From assembly GCA_945865595.1 (NCBI GenBank), contig CAMBEV010000002.1:1-42834 (forward strand): a stretch of DNA of 42,834 nt. Reading direction: 5' to 3'. The translations under genes and the position numbers were made by a program. The DNA comes from Nannocystis exedens (lineage in GTDB: Bacteria; Myxococcota_A; Polyangia; Polyangiales; Polyangiaceae). The notes under the pieces are model-generated. The model had not been told where the DNA came from and searched no databases. It saw only the letters and a program-made list of their open reading frames with translations. Shown one piece after another: positions 30,530-40,435 of this stretch; positions within the stretch are counted from its first letter, which is position 1; each line of letters starts with the position of its first letter.

Positions 30530-31675
30530 ATGGGTCGCTCGCTGCTGATGCTACTGGCCGCCGTTCACGCAACCGACGCCGCGTTCGCCGGCGCGTCTAC
30601 GAGGCGGATTTGTTCAAGCGAAACACCCATTTGTATCGAAGGCGCTCATGTCGCACCTTCGCTTCTTATTGATGCGGAAAGCGTCTATCGGGCGCTCTTT
30701 CTGGCGATGGATCTGCCGCCCCCACCTCCAGACCTGGACGGCCGCGTCACAATACACGTGGGCGCGAAGACAGGCGCGGTTGTCGCGTTTCGTGATCCGC
30801 TAACGCCGATCGATCGGGCAATCGCACGCATCACGATAGCAGTCCCCTCAACCAATTCGTGCGACTCATGGTTACATATTGCTCATGCGCTCGCGCAAGC
30901 TTCACTTCTTGGAGCGGCACCTGCGACAGATGCCACGATGGCGACGGCACAGGCAGAGTGGCTTGCGCGAACGGCCGTCCCGTGCGCGACCGTCGATCGT
31001 CCGGTGACGTTTGCACCAGAAGCGCCCTTGGCCGGCACAGGGCCGACCCCTGAAGCGCCTCTGAATACAGTTCACTTCATTGACTTTCTCGATCGACGGC
31101 ACGCGCGCGACGTCGCCACATGGCTCATAGGCGCGTGGGCCAACACTGTTGTTCGCAGCGAGCCAGGGACTGAATTGGTCAACGAGCCAGACTTTTTTGA
31201 TGTGCTCGGAGCGAGTTACAAAACAACGTCGCGCGCAGGTTGGCACGATGTCTTGGGCGCATTTCTGAATGAGCAGACGGCACGCCCAATTGCGCATCAG
31301 TGGGAAATTCCTTGGCCGAAAGGGGCACGCCGGTTGCTCTCCACACGCCCGGTGTTTCCGACGGGCATGAGTTTCGTACGCATCGGCGCCGAAGGTGCAG
31401 CGCCTGGTCACCTTCGACTCTCAGCGGAGTGGGAGCCGCAGACCATCATGCGTTGGGTCGCGGTTGTGATCGGCGCAGATGGCCGCGCGCTTCGGTTCCT
31501 TCCGTTCACCGGCTTTGACAAAGGAGGGCGCGCGGAACGTTCAATCGAGAACCTCTCGGGTGCGCATCATGTCGAGGTGATCGGTGCCGCCGTGGAAGAT
31601 CGCGACTTCAAGTTCGATCCCGACATCGGCCTCGGTGAACCGCACGCGTGGATGCTCACGGTCGCGGGGGAGTGA
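30530..31675 (+). CDS. Secreted protein of unknown function
   Basis: A 381-residue protein with a signal-peptide-like start (MGRSLLMLLAAVHATDAAFA). Features visible in the mature part are a PPPPPDL segment, a middle with HFIDFLDRRHARDVATWLIG and a C-terminal beta-rich region (WVAVVIGADGRALRFLPFTG, then HHVEVIGAAVEDRDFKFDP). No protease, lipase or binding motif stands out. The HH and HFID residues do not make an HExxH site. It is divergent from the coupled unknown pair and convergent with the subtilase, overlapping its 3' end by 20 bases. Myxobacteria encode many such lineage-specific exported proteins. Confidence 0.6.
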   Translation: MGRSLLMLLAAVHATDAAFAGASTRRICSSETPICIEGAHVAPSLLIDAESVYRALFLAMDLPPPPPDLDGRVTIHVGAKTGAVVAFRDPLTPIDRAIARITIAVPSTNSCDSWLHIAHALAQASLLGAAPATDATMATAQAEWLARTAVPCATVDRPVTFAPEAPLAGTGPTPEAPLNTVHFIDFLDRRHARDVATWLIGAWANTVVRSEPGTELVNEPDFFDVLGASYKTTSRAGWHDVLGAFLNEQTARPIAHQWEIPWPKGARRLLSTRPVFPTGMSFVRIGAEGAAPGHLRLSAEWEPQTIMRWVAVVIGADGRALRFLPFTGFDKGGRAERSIENLSGAHHVEVIGAAVEDRDFKFDPDIGLGEPHAWMLTVAGE

Positions 31676-34046
31676 GGCTCCGCCGTCGCCGAAGAAGCAG
31701 CCCAAGTACCAGCAGAACCCACGGCGGCCCCTCCGGACCAGACCCCGGCGCGGTCGAACAGCCGCCGCGAGCGCCCGCCGTTTGCGTCGCCGCCCAATAG
31801 TCCACCGCAACGGGCAACACCTTAGGCTCGATGATATCCGCCCCGTCAAATGTCACATTTATGGTTGCATTTTTGCCACCGTGCCCCGCGTCGATCGATG
31901 TCTCGAAGCGATAGAGCCCGGGCCCCATGCGCACCAAGTTTGGGTGCGTCACTTGTCCGTCGATGGTCAAGGACGCGACGAGCCTGCTCAGATCGAAACC
32001 ATCCGCTCGGCGATCGCTTTCGTTGCGAAGCAACAGCCATGCAATGAGCGGGGTCTCGCCGTCGGCGGCTACGTAGGATGCATTGGCGACCAACCAGCTC
32101 ATGTGGCGAACGGGCAGCGAAGGCTCGGTGCGCTCCATCGCATCGAAGGCGGCGTCGACATCGAGCTCGCCAGGACCGGTTTGCTCGTCAGCTACGTTCC
32201 CCACCGTAATGCGCTGAGCACCAGCCTGGAGCAGCCGCACGACCTCGGGCTGGGTTAGCGTAGGCTTCTTCTGCAACAGCAACGCAACCGCGCCCGCGAC
32301 CACCGGCGATGACATCGACGTACCCATCGATACCGCGTGTGTCGAATCGATCTGCAAGCACTGTGGCGAGGGACACCCCCCGTTAGTAAATATACTTGCC
32401 GCTGAACCAGGTTTTGCGTCGGCGCTCATTGCTGCAACCACTGCCGCCCCCGGCGCAGAAATTTCGGGCTTCGGAACGCCCGCGGCATTCGGCCCTGACG
32501 ACGAGAACCAACACGACTCTCGCTCTTGCAGAGCTGAGTCAAGTTGCTTTCCTAGTTGATCGTAAACCGTCTGCGACGGCGCGACGTTCGTTCCATCGAA
32601 CGAACTCCACGAGGGGCGCGACACCGTACAGCCGACCGCCAGAATCGACGGGTGCGACGCCGGCAGCCCAATCGTTCGTTGACGGACGCCCGCCGTGAAA
32701 CCGGGGACGTTCCTCGCGCGATGAGCATCGCCAGTACCGACGACATAAAGGTCAGCTTCGCCCTCGCCCTCAAACACGATGCGGTACACACCCGTGGGTG
32801 TCGCTCCCTGCCAAACGACAACGGCGCCGGACGAGCCTTGCGGAATGGGACTGTCTTGCGCGCCGCTTCCGTAGAAAATCGCAGCGACACCACCTGTCAA
32901 CTGTCTTGACCGATATTCACCCTCGCTCGCGGGCGCAATCCACGTCGTACCGTCGGGCCCTTCGAGGCCAATCCGCAAGGCCGCTCCCGTGCGCGTCGTG
33001 ATCCACACTTGCACGCTCCCGGTGTGCGAGCCGAGCGTACCCACCTCGACTTTGGACGGGCCGCCAAACACGCGCAGCTGCTGATGCATCGGCGTTTCGA
33101 CGACGCTTCCGCTATTGCCTGCCGCAGCGACGATCACACGTCCGGGGTGCGATGCACCCACGTAACTCGCGATGGCGGCCTCCCAAAGTGTGGAACCGTC
33201 GTGGGGCCCGAAATCAGTGCCGAGAGAGAGGTTCACGACGATCGGCCTGTTCATCGCGGTTGCGCGATCGAACATGAACTGAACGCCACGCACGAGATCG
33301 TCGGTTGTGATTCCCTGGGACGCGTCCGAAACGCGCACGACGATGAGGCCCGCGCCGGGCGCCATGCCAGGGTATTTCGTACCCACACCCGTTGCAATTG
33401 ACGCGACGTGTGTGCCATGGCCCGCTTCGTCGCGCGGGAGCTCGCCTGTCCGCCCCGCCGAGGCGCGCGTGTCGATGTCGCTTGCCGCAAGCACACGCCC
33501 CCGAGCCACGGTGCCTTGTGCGTCGACGATGCCGAACTTCTTCTCGAGGTCCGGGTAGAGGCCCAGTGGCGTTAGCGACAGATCGAGCACCCACGCGACG
33601 CGCGTTTTGCCCAGCGCGTCTTTGAAGTCCGCGTGCGTGAGGTCGATGCCCGTGTCAGCGACGCCCACAAGAACGCCTGAACCATCAACGGTGTAATGGC
33701 TGCGCGCGGCGAAACCGCGCGTTTGTAACCCGATGCGATCGTTATAGAGGCGGACCGCGGTCGCAGGCTCAGCGCGCACCGACGGATGCTGCGCAAGCCA
33801 TAGCGACAACTTTTCCGGACTCGCAGTGATACGGCCGAGCCCCGGCGCAACTGGCGTGACCCCAGCCGGGACACTTCCCTGGTAGGCGACCACCGCTGAG
33901 ACGGTGCCCACCTCGGGGTGCCCCGACAGAAAGACCGACCTTGGGCCGAGCGTTGAAAAGTACGCCAGTCGACCAAAGGGCGCGGCCTCTGCCGATAGCG
34001 CGACCGATAATGAAACCGCACACGCTACAATTGAAACAAGCCGCAT
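31656..34046 (-). CDS. Subtilisin-like serine protease (S8) with MYXO-CTERM-like tail
   Basis: A 796-residue exported protease. A signal peptide (MRLVSIVACAVSLSVALSAEA) is followed by the S8 domain: D131 in ADTGIDLTHADF, H210 in GHGTHVASIATG, the oxyanion Asn in AAAGNSGS and S577 in GTSMSSPVVAGA. A long insertion (about residues 330-460) between oxyanion and serine segments holds a beta domain. After a beta-rich stalk the protein ends in GGCSTAPGSGPEG, a hydrophobic helix PWVLLVLGLLL and an Arg cluster. This is the Cys-TM-Arg layout of MYXO-CTERM sorting signals, thought to anchor proteins at the cell surface. All catalytic residues are present. It is transcribed alone, 30 bases beyond the carboxyltransferase stop. 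Confidence 0.92.
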   Translation of the reverse strand: MRLVSIVACAVSLSVALSAEAAPFGRLAYFSTLGPRSVFLSGHPEVGTVSAVVAYQGSVPAGVTPVAPGLGRITASPEKLSLWLAQHPSVRAEPATAVRLYNDRIGLQTRGFAARSHYTVDGSGVLVGVADTGIDLTHADFKDALGKTRVAWVLDLSLTPLGLYPDLEKKFGIVDAQGTVARGRVLAASDIDTRASAGRTGELPRDEAGHGTHVASIATGVGTKYPGMAPGAGLIVVRVSDASQGITTDDLVRGVQFMFDRATAMNRPIVVNLSLGTDFGPHDGSTLWEAAIASYVGASHPGRVIVAAAGNSGSVVETPMHQQLRVFGGPSKVEVGTLGSHTGSVQVWITTRTGAALRIGLEGPDGTTWIAPASEGEYRSRQLTGGVAAIFYGSGAQDSPIPQGSSGAVVVWQGATPTGVYRIVFEGEGEADLYVVGTGDAHRARNVPGFTAGVRQRTIGLPASHPSILAVGCTVSRPSWSSFDGTNVAPSQTVYDQLGKQLDSALQERESCWFSSSGPNAAGVPKPEISAPGAAVVAAMSADAKPGSAASIFTNGGCPSPQCLQIDSTHAVSMGTSMSSPVVAGAVALLLQKKPTLTQPEVVRLLQAGAQRITVGNVADEQTGPGELDVDAAFDAMERTEPSLPVRHMSWLVANASYVAADGETPLIAWLLLRNESDRRADGFDLSRLVASLTIDGQVTHPNLVRMGPGLYRFETSIDAGHGGKNATINVTFDGADIIEPKVLPVAVDYWAATQTAGARGGCSTAPGSGPEGPPWVLLVLGLLLRRRRSLTPPRP

Positions 34047-34076
34047 TAGGGCTAGTGTAGCCTGGCTTGGCCTGCC

Positions 34077-35609
34077 TCAGACGGGCGGAACGATGTGCTT
34101 CTTCGGTGCCCGGGGCTCTTGCTTTGAGGCAAAACGCGCAAAACGCGCCGACAGCTCGGCCCGAAGGCGCGTGCCGGGAATCACGGCGTCGACGATCATC
34201 TCGTTGGCAAGCTTCATCAGGTCGATGTCAGCGCGGTACTCATCGCGAAGCTTGGCGACATACGCCTCACGCTCCGGGCCGGCAGGCACTTCTTGTATTT
34301 TATTGTAGTAAACCGCGTTGACGGCCGCCTGCGGTCCCATGACCGCGATCGACGCGCTGGGAAGTGCGATCGATGCATCGGGCGAAAACGCAGGGCCACA
34401 CATCGCGTAGAGCCCTGCCCCATAAGCCTTGCGCACGACGACCGAAATCTTTGGCACCGTCGCTTCGCTGACCGCGGCGATCATCTTTGCGCCCGCGCGA
34501 ATGATGCCCTGTCGCTCGACCTTCGTGCCGATCATGAAACCTGGCACGTCGGCAAGATAAAGAAGCGGAACATTGAACGCGTCGCACAGCCAAATGAACC
34601 GCGCAGCCTTGTCAGCCGAGTCGACGAAGAGCACACCGCCGAGCCACTTGGGCTGATTGGCGACGATGCCCACCACCCGTCCATCGATGCGCGCAAAGCC
34701 GGTGAGGATCTCTTTTGCGAAGTTCTTCTTGATCTCGAGCCATGAGCCCTCGTCGATCAGCTCACTGATGACCGCCATCATGTCGAATGACTTGTTCTCG
34801 TCGACAGGGATGATCTGCTCGATCGTCTTGCCACTCGTCTTTGGCGGTCTCGCCGCGTTGCTCGGTGGCTTCTGCAGGTAGTTGGTAGGCAAGTAGCTGA
34901 GGTAGCTCCTGCAGAAATCGATCGCCTCCTGCTCCGTTTTGCAGAGCACGTCACCGCAACCCGACACCGAGCAGTGCATCTTCGCGCCACCCATTTCTTC
35001 GAGGGTGACCTTCTCGCCAATGACCATCTCGGCCATGCGAGGTGACCCGAGGTACATGCTCGCATTGCCGTCGACCATCACGACAACGTCGCAGAACGCC
35101 GGGATATACGCGCCGCCAGCTGCGCTCGGACCAAATAGTAAACAAACTTGCGGAACACGTCCGCTCATCTGCACCTGGTTATAGAAAATGCGGCCCGCGC
35201 CACGGCGGCCCGGAAACATCTGCAACTGATCGGTGATGCGAGCCCCTGCCGAATCGACGAGGTAAAGCATCGGAACTTCGAGCGACACGGCTGTCTCTTG
35301 AACGCGCAAGATCTTCTCGACCGTGCGCCAGCCCCATGAGCCGGCCTTGATCGTCGAGTCGTTGGCCATGATGGCCACCGGGCGGCCACCAATCGTCGCA
35401 GTCCCAGTCACGACGCCATCGGCCGGGAGATCGGACTCGGTCACGTTTGCAAGCGCCGCATCTTCGACGAACGACCCAGCGTCGACCAAGAGCGCAATGC
35501 GTTCACGCGCGAAGAGCTTGCCCGTATCAGCGTTCTTCTGGTGGTACTTCGGAGCCCCGCCTTTTGCGACGCGCGAAAGCGTATCGTTCAGCTTCTCTTC
35601 AAGCGACAT
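34077..35609 (-). CDS. Acyl-CoA carboxylase, carboxyltransferase (beta) subunit
   Basis: A 510-residue carboxyltransferase that moves a carboxyl group from biotin to an acyl-CoA (propionyl-, acetyl- or methylcrotonyl-type). The N half has RERIALLVDAGSF, SAGARITDQLQMFPGRRGAG and GPSAAGGAYIPAFCDV. The C half has LADVPGFMIGTKVERQGIIR and GAGLYAMCGPAFSPD, the two oxyanion regions of the crotonase-like fold. The substrate cannot be fixed by motifs here. The biotin carboxylase partner is not in the window. It lies 32 bases after an enoyl-CoA hydratase gene, which fits leucine or branched-chain catabolism (inference). Confidence 0.88.
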   Translation of the reverse strand: MSLEEKLNDTLSRVAKGGAPKYHQKNADTGKLFARERIALLVDAGSFVEDAALANVTESDLPADGVVTGTATIGGRPVAIMANDSTIKAGSWGWRTVEKILRVQETAVSLEVPMLYLVDSAGARITDQLQMFPGRRGAGRIFYNQVQMSGRVPQVCLLFGPSAAGGAYIPAFCDVVVMVDGNASMYLGSPRMAEMVIGEKVTLEEMGGAKMHCSVSGCGDVLCKTEQEAIDFCRSYLSYLPTNYLQKPPSNAARPPKTSGKTIEQIIPVDENKSFDMMAVISELIDEGSWLEIKKNFAKEILTGFARIDGRVVGIVANQPKWLGGVLFVDSADKAARFIWLCDAFNVPLLYLADVPGFMIGTKVERQGIIRAGAKMIAAVSEATVPKISVVVRKAYGAGLYAMCGPAFSPDASIALPSASIAVMGPQAAVNAVYYNKIQEVPAGPEREAYVAKLRDEYRADIDLMKLANEMIVDAVIPGTRLRAELSARFARFASKQEPRAPKKHIVPPV

Positions 35610-35641
35610 GTGCCCCTCTTACAGCGGTTGACGCCGCCCGC

Positions 35642-36424
35642 CTATCGGCCGTGAAATACAGGCTTTCGCTTCTCGGCGAACGCTCGTAGGGCCTCTTGAC
35701 GATCTTCGCTCACGAGCGTGCGATCGTAGCTGACCTTTTCGAGTTCAAGGCCGAGGTCGAGGCCCACTTCAAACGAGCGCCCAATGGCTTGGAGGGCTGC
35801 GGCTTGCGCGATCGGGGCTCCTTCGGTGATCGGCGCAATCCACTCGAGCGTGTCGTCGACCACGTTCTTGCCGATGGGGCTCACCCGGTTGACCAAGCCC
35901 CATGCCAGAGCCTGCTCGGCGGTCAATCGTAATCCCAATAGTATCATTTCATTGGCACGTGCCTCGCCCACGATGCGCGGCAAACGCTGCGTGCCTCCGG
36001 CGCCGGGGATGATGCCTAGGCTGGTCTCAGGCAGCGCCACTTGCGCGTGAGGTGCGGCAACACGCAGGTCGCACACAAGCGCCAGCTCGAGACCACCCCC
36101 AAACGCCACACCATTGATGGCCGCGATCACCGGCTTCTCCGACCGGTCCAGCAAACCCAGTTCGCTTCGATACAATTGCACCTGCGCGCGAATATCGTTT
36201 TCGGTCATCCCCTGGCGCTCCTTGAGATCGGCGCCTGCACAGAACGCTTTGTCGCCCTGACCCGTGATGATCACGGCGCGAAGTTCGCCGTCCGCAGCGA
36301 TTGCGCGTGCGTGCTTGCCGAACGCAAGAAGCGTGTCGCGTGACAAGCTGTTCATCCGATCGGGCCGCGCGATGGTCAGCAATGCGACGCGCCCGCGCCG
36401 TTCGTAAATCACTGGGTCGGTCAT
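35642..36424 (-). CDS. Enoyl-CoA hydratase/isomerase family protein
   Basis: A 260-residue crotonase-fold enzyme. The CoA-binding oxyanion segment is AFCAGADLKER, and both catalytic glutamates of hydratases are present: E113 in FGGGLELALVCD and E133 in LPETSLGIIPGAGGTQRL. It should hydrate a 2-enoyl-CoA. With the adjacent carboxyltransferase a methylglutaconyl-CoA hydratase role in leucine breakdown is plausible but unproved. Its ATG overlaps the aminopeptidase stop as ATGA, and the carboxyltransferase follows after 32 bases, so all three are likely one transcript. Confidence 0.88.
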   Translation of the reverse strand: MTDPVIYERRGRVALLTIARPDRMNSLSRDTLLAFGKHARAIAADGELRAVIITGQGDKAFCAGADLKERQGMTENDIRAQVQLYRSELGLLDRSEKPVIAAINGVAFGGGLELALVCDLRVAAPHAQVALPETSLGIIPGAGGTQRLPRIVGEARANEMILLGLRLTAEQALAWGLVNRVSPIGKNVVDDTLEWIAPITEGAPIAQAAALQAIGRSFEVGLDLGLELEKVSYDRTLVSEDRQEALRAFAEKRKPVFHGR

Positions 36425-39003
36425 CGCTTCTTGCCTTTCGTCGTGAGCTTTTTTGCAGGCGTTGGCTTGCGATCGATCTTTAAGAACTTCGCCTCGAGCT
36501 TGGCGAGACGCGCTTTCAGATCGGATTGTTCGTCAATCACCTTGTCTATTTCGACCTTCCATTCACCATGCGCTTTCTTGGTGTCCGCCAAATCGGCAAG
36601 CGCCTCACGTGCCCGCCTGCGCACGCGCGGCTCGAGATCGCGCTCGACCACGTCCCGAAGGGCTCCTCGCGCTTTTACGTCACCGAGCTCACCAAGTGCG
36701 CGAACAGCGTCGAAGCGTACGTTCGGATAGGTATCGAGCAGAAGCTCTTCAAGCGCCTCACGCGCCTTGGCGTCAGGTGAGAGCTTCACGAGAGCAACTG
36801 CCGACGCACGGCGCACTCGCTCCGAATTTCCGTATTGCATGTGCGCCTGTACGTGGGGCACGCCGCGCGTGTCGCGCAACGCTGCGAGACCATCGATTGC
36901 TGCAGCGCGCACCACATCGGCCCACGAGTCGAGTGAAAGCGCGGACACCAGCGTGTCGAATGCAGCCTCCTGCTTGCTAATCCCGAGCGCGCGCGCGGCA
37001 GCTGCCTGAACGAGGTAGCTCTCGTCGAAAAGTGCGAGGGGACGAAGAAGGTCGACCAGCTCGGCTTTTCTGAACTTGCCGAGCGCCGCAACAATGGCGC
37101 GCCTGACCTTCGGGTGCTTCTCGCGCTCCCCTTCTTTCACCAGCACGCTCAACACTTTGTAACACTCCGGCGCACGAATGACACCGAGAGCCGTGGCGGC
37201 CTCTGCTCGTTCTCCCCAGAAACGCGCCTCATCGCGAAGCACCTGCGCGAGCGCATCGATGCTCAGTGGATCATCGTCGTGACCCAATGCTTCGGCCGCG
37301 AGCCAGCGGCCTCGCGCGGTCTTTGCGCCCGATAGCTGCGCGCGCAGCATGTCTGCGGGGGCCTTGAGCCGAACCTCACCGACCACTTGCATCTCAGGGT
37401 CGATCACAACAAACCGCGGCCGGACCGTCGCAGGAACGGCAAGCACCTGAGCGCGTTGCGTCACAACCAACCGTTCGCGTCGCACGCCCAATTCGTCCGT
37501 CACTTCAATGATGAGCGGCACTTCAAACGCACTCGGCACTCCATCGGTCGCCAGCTGCGCTTGCTTCACGGAAAGCGAGAGAACACCCCGCTCCCAGTGA
37601 ACGGACACGTCAAGAATTGGATGGCCGGGCTTGTAGAGACATTGGTCAATAAACTTTCCCAACGAACGGCCCGACACGGCTTCGAGTTCGCGCCACAGAT
37701 CGCGCGTCTCGACCACGCCCTTTTGAAACTTACGCAGGTACGATTGCACGCCGCTCCAAAAAAGCGCAGGCCCAAGCTCAGTCTTCAGCGCGTGAATAAT
37801 GAGGCTGCCCTTTTCGTAAAGGTGCCTGTCAAACAGGTCCATCGGCGCGTCGTAATCGAGACACACGACTGGCCTACGGTAGCGACCGCTCGCTTCGCCC
37901 GTGTACGCCTCGAGATCCGCCTTAAGACCGTAAAAATACTCGTCGACACCGAGTGCATGCTCGCGCCAAACGTGCTCAAGGTGGGTCGCAAACCCTTCGT
38001 TGAGCCATCCCTCCGACCAGTCGCGACACGTGACCAGGTCGCCGAACCATTGATGCGCAAGCTCGTGTGCGATCAACTCGTCCGAGGTGATGTCGATCTC
38101 GGCGCGCGCATCGAGCAGCGTGTGCTCGTAGAGCGTCGTCGCGGTCGTGTTCTCCATGCCGCCACCCGGAAAATCGTGCACGACAACCTGCGCGTACTTG
38201 TTCCACGGATAGGCAACGCCCGTCACCTCGTTAAACAACGAAAGCATCGCCGCCGTACGCCCGAACGTTCGTTGGACGTCGGCAAGGCGCCCTCGGGGTA
38301 CCCAATACGAAAGGGGGACACCGCACGCTTCTTCCTCGACCACGTCGAACTCACCGGCGACAAGAGTCAAAAGGTAACTTGGGTGGAGCTCTTTCATCAC
38401 CCAGTGAAAGCGCCAGTTTCCCTGCGTGGGCGTTTCACTACTCGCGAGTTCGCCATTCGACAGAACGCGCCAGCCGTTGGGCACCGTCGCAGCGAGCTCC
38501 GTCGTCATCTTGACGTGCGGCTTGTCGTGACACGGAAACCAGTAACGGGCGTCCTCGTCCTGGCATTGTGTCCACACCTGCCGCGGCCTCGTGGGCACGC
38601 GCTCGTCGGGCTCGAGAAAGAACATGCCGCGGCGAGGAGCCGCTCGGTACGCGAGCTCGATATCGAACGAGTTGACCCCCACGCTCAGTGGAACGAGCAG
38701 CTTTGCCCCATCGTAAATAACGTTGACCACGTCACCGTTGACGGCCACGCGCTTGAGCTCAAACGCGATCGCATCGAGCTCAAGTTCAGTGGCGCTCGGG
38801 TCAACGCGCGTCACCTTGAACTTTGCGATGCCATCGAGGCCTCGACGGGGAACGTCAAGCGCGATGTCGAGCGCAAGGTGGTCGACGCGAAAAGGTCGCG
38901 GCCGCTCGTAATGGCGAACGGAGCTTGTGGTCGCGAACGTGCGGGCGGCGCCTGCGTTCTGTCCGGACCATTCGTAACAGCGGCAGCGCAGATGTGTGCT
39001 CAT
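36421..39003 (-). CDS. M1-family zinc aminopeptidase with C-terminal HEAT repeats
   Basis: An 860-residue metallopeptidase removing N-terminal residues from peptides. Catalytic features are the exopeptidase motif GGGMEN and the zinc site HELAH (313-317) with E336 in NEGF, 18 residues further. After the catalytic half comes a helical array of HEAT-like repeats (for example VLVKEGEREKHPKVRRAIVA and ELLLDTYPNVRFDAVRAL), then a Lys-rich tail with a coiled-coil stretch (KVIDEQSDLKARLAKLEAKF). No signal peptide is seen. I started at ATG 39003 because of GAGGGAGC upstream; ATG 39036 is also open. The coupling of a peptidase to the CoA genes may reflect amino acid catabolism. Confidence 0.88.
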   Translation of the reverse strand: MSTHLRCRCYEWSGQNAGAARTFATTSSVRHYERPRPFRVDHLALDIALDVPRRGLDGIAKFKVTRVDPSATELELDAIAFELKRVAVNGDVVNVIYDGAKLLVPLSVGVNSFDIELAYRAAPRRGMFFLEPDERVPTRPRQVWTQCQDEDARYWFPCHDKPHVKMTTELAATVPNGWRVLSNGELASSETPTQGNWRFHWVMKELHPSYLLTLVAGEFDVVEEEACGVPLSYWVPRGRLADVQRTFGRTAAMLSLFNEVTGVAYPWNKYAQVVVHDFPGGGMENTTATTLYEHTLLDARAEIDITSDELIAHELAHQWFGDLVTCRDWSEGWLNEGFATHLEHVWREHALGVDEYFYGLKADLEAYTGEASGRYRRPVVCLDYDAPMDLFDRHLYEKGSLIIHALKTELGPALFWSGVQSYLRKFQKGVVETRDLWRELEAVSGRSLGKFIDQCLYKPGHPILDVSVHWERGVLSLSVKQAQLATDGVPSAFEVPLIIEVTDELGVRRERLVVTQRAQVLAVPATVRPRFVVIDPEMQVVGEVRLKAPADMLRAQLSGAKTARGRWLAAEALGHDDDPLSIDALAQVLRDEARFWGERAEAATALGVIRAPECYKVLSVLVKEGEREKHPKVRRAIVAALGKFRKAELVDLLRPLALFDESYLVQAAAARALGISKQEAAFDTLVSALSLDSWADVVRAAAIDGLAALRDTRGVPHVQAHMQYGNSERVRRASAVALVKLSPDAKAREALEELLLDTYPNVRFDAVRALGELGDVKARGALRDVVERDLEPRVRRRAREALADLADTKKAHGEWKVEIDKVIDEQSDLKARLAKLEAKFLKIDRKPTPAKKLTTKGKKR

Positions 39004-39124
39004 CGACTTACAGTGCTCCCTCTCGCAAAGCGGCACACGATGTTATCAACTTGGCGCAAATACGGTGGATTCGCTTGTGCCCGACGACCTCGCCATGGCG
39101 CGCCGGGTGAGTTAGCGTCGCGCC

Positions 39125-40402
39125 GTGCCCCGACGGAGCTTCACGCGCGCCCAATGGATCACGCTCTTCGCGATCTGGGCGACCTACGCGAGCTTCTATT
39201 TTTGTCGCGTTAACATTGGCCCCGCGCGCTCGTCTATCGAGCGCTCGCTCAGCCTAGACCCCATCGAAGTAGGCCTCGTCCTGGGCTCGCTCAAGATCGG
39301 ATACGCGATTGGCCAGCTGCTCGGTGGTCAAGCAGCTGAACGATTCGGGTCGAAGCGCATCTTGATGATCGCGATGTTTGGGTCCGTCGCGATGACCGTG
39401 TCCTTTGCGTTGGCTCCGCTTCTGCTCAACGCCTATGGGGTGACGCACACTTACCTGGTTCGCACGCTCATCGCGCTCTGGTTTTGCAATGGTGTCTTTC
39501 AGGCCGGCGGGTGGCCCTCGTCGGTGAAGATCATGAGTCGCTGGTTTTCGGCCGCCGAACGCGGACGCATGATGGGCGTGATCGGCACCGGTTACCAATT
39601 GAGCACGGCACTCACGCTCGTCGGCTCGGGCTACCTCGTCAGCACGACCGGCGACTGGCGCGCGTCCTTCTGGGTACCCGCATGCATGATGCTCGCGATG
39701 ACCGTATTCGCGACATGGCTTGTGCGTGAGTCACCTGCTGCCGAAGACCTGCCTCGAGGTCGCCTGTCGATTCCACCACCGAAGCTCGCACCCCTTGAAA
39801 CGTTGCGCATCACCCTTGCGAACCCAGCAATCTGGGTGCTCGCAATCGGCCTTTTTGGCCTCAATATCACGCGCTACGGCTTTCTCGATTGGGCACCAGG
39901 TCACCTCGAAAAGACGCAAGCAGGGGGCATTGCGGGGTCGACGTTAAAGATCGCGGTGTTTCCCGTCGCCGGAGCGATTGGCGCCCTATCGTCAGGTTGG
40001 TTGAGCGATCGCCTCTTTCAGGCAAAGCGCGCACCGGTGATCGTGATCATGCTCATCGTCGTCGGCATCGCAAGCGCCGGGTATGGGCGTGCCCTCACGC
40101 TCGGTCCATTCGCGATCGTTTCGTGCCTTGCGATAGTCGGGTTTGCCTTGTACGGCGCGCAGGTCTTGCTCGTCGGCACCGCAGCACAAGATTTTGCAAA
40201 GAAGGAAGCGTCCGCCGCCGCCGCGGGATTCATTGATTTTTTTGGCTATCTCGGCGCGTTTAGCGGCGACGCGATCACCGGGTTCCTTTTGAAACATCAC
40301 GGTTACGAACAAGCGCTTCAACTTTGGACGGCGGCACCTTTGGTCGCGGCCGTAGTGGTCGCACTCCTGTGGAACCGACGCGCCGAAGCCGCATCCGCTT
40401 GA
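39125..40402 (+). CDS. MFS transporter, organophosphate:phosphate antiporter type
   Basis: A 425-residue protein with about 12 membrane helices of the GlpT/UhpT-like branch. The first helix reads FAIWATYASFYFCRVNIG, followed by a loop with QAAERFGSKRILMI. The fourth helix region has NGVFQAGGWPSSVKIMSRWF, characteristic of this branch. It probably exchanges a phosphorylated sugar or glycerol phosphate for phosphate; the substrate is not determinable. Translation starts at GTG 39125. It is divergent from the aminopeptidase gene and followed after 33 bases by the phosphatase-fold gene on the same strand. Confidence 0.85.
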   Translation: MPRRSFTRAQWITLFAIWATYASFYFCRVNIGPARSSIERSLSLDPIEVGLVLGSLKIGYAIGQLLGGQAAERFGSKRILMIAMFGSVAMTVSFALAPLLLNAYGVTHTYLVRTLIALWFCNGVFQAGGWPSSVKIMSRWFSAAERGRMMGVIGTGYQLSTALTLVGSGYLVSTTGDWRASFWVPACMMLAMTVFATWLVRESPAAEDLPRGRLSIPPPKLAPLETLRITLANPAIWVLAIGLFGLNITRYGFLDWAPGHLEKTQAGGIAGSTLKIAVFPVAGAIGALSSGWLSDRLFQAKRAPVIVIMLIVVGIASAGYGRALTLGPFAIVSCLAIVGFALYGAQVLLVGTAAQDFAKKEASAAAAGFIDFFGYLGAFSGDAITGFLLKHHGYEQALQLWTAAPLVAAVVVALLWNRRAEAASA

Positions 40403-40435
40403 CAGTGTGACCCGCGCGTCGTGCGATAGGGCTGC

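Noticed and set aside
37387-39213. A 608-codon open frame on the plus strand opposite the aminopeptidase gene
   Set aside because: It lies wholly antisense to a well-supported M1 peptidase with complete motifs. Its translation is Arg/His-rich with no family features, as expected for the reverse strand of a GC-rich gene.
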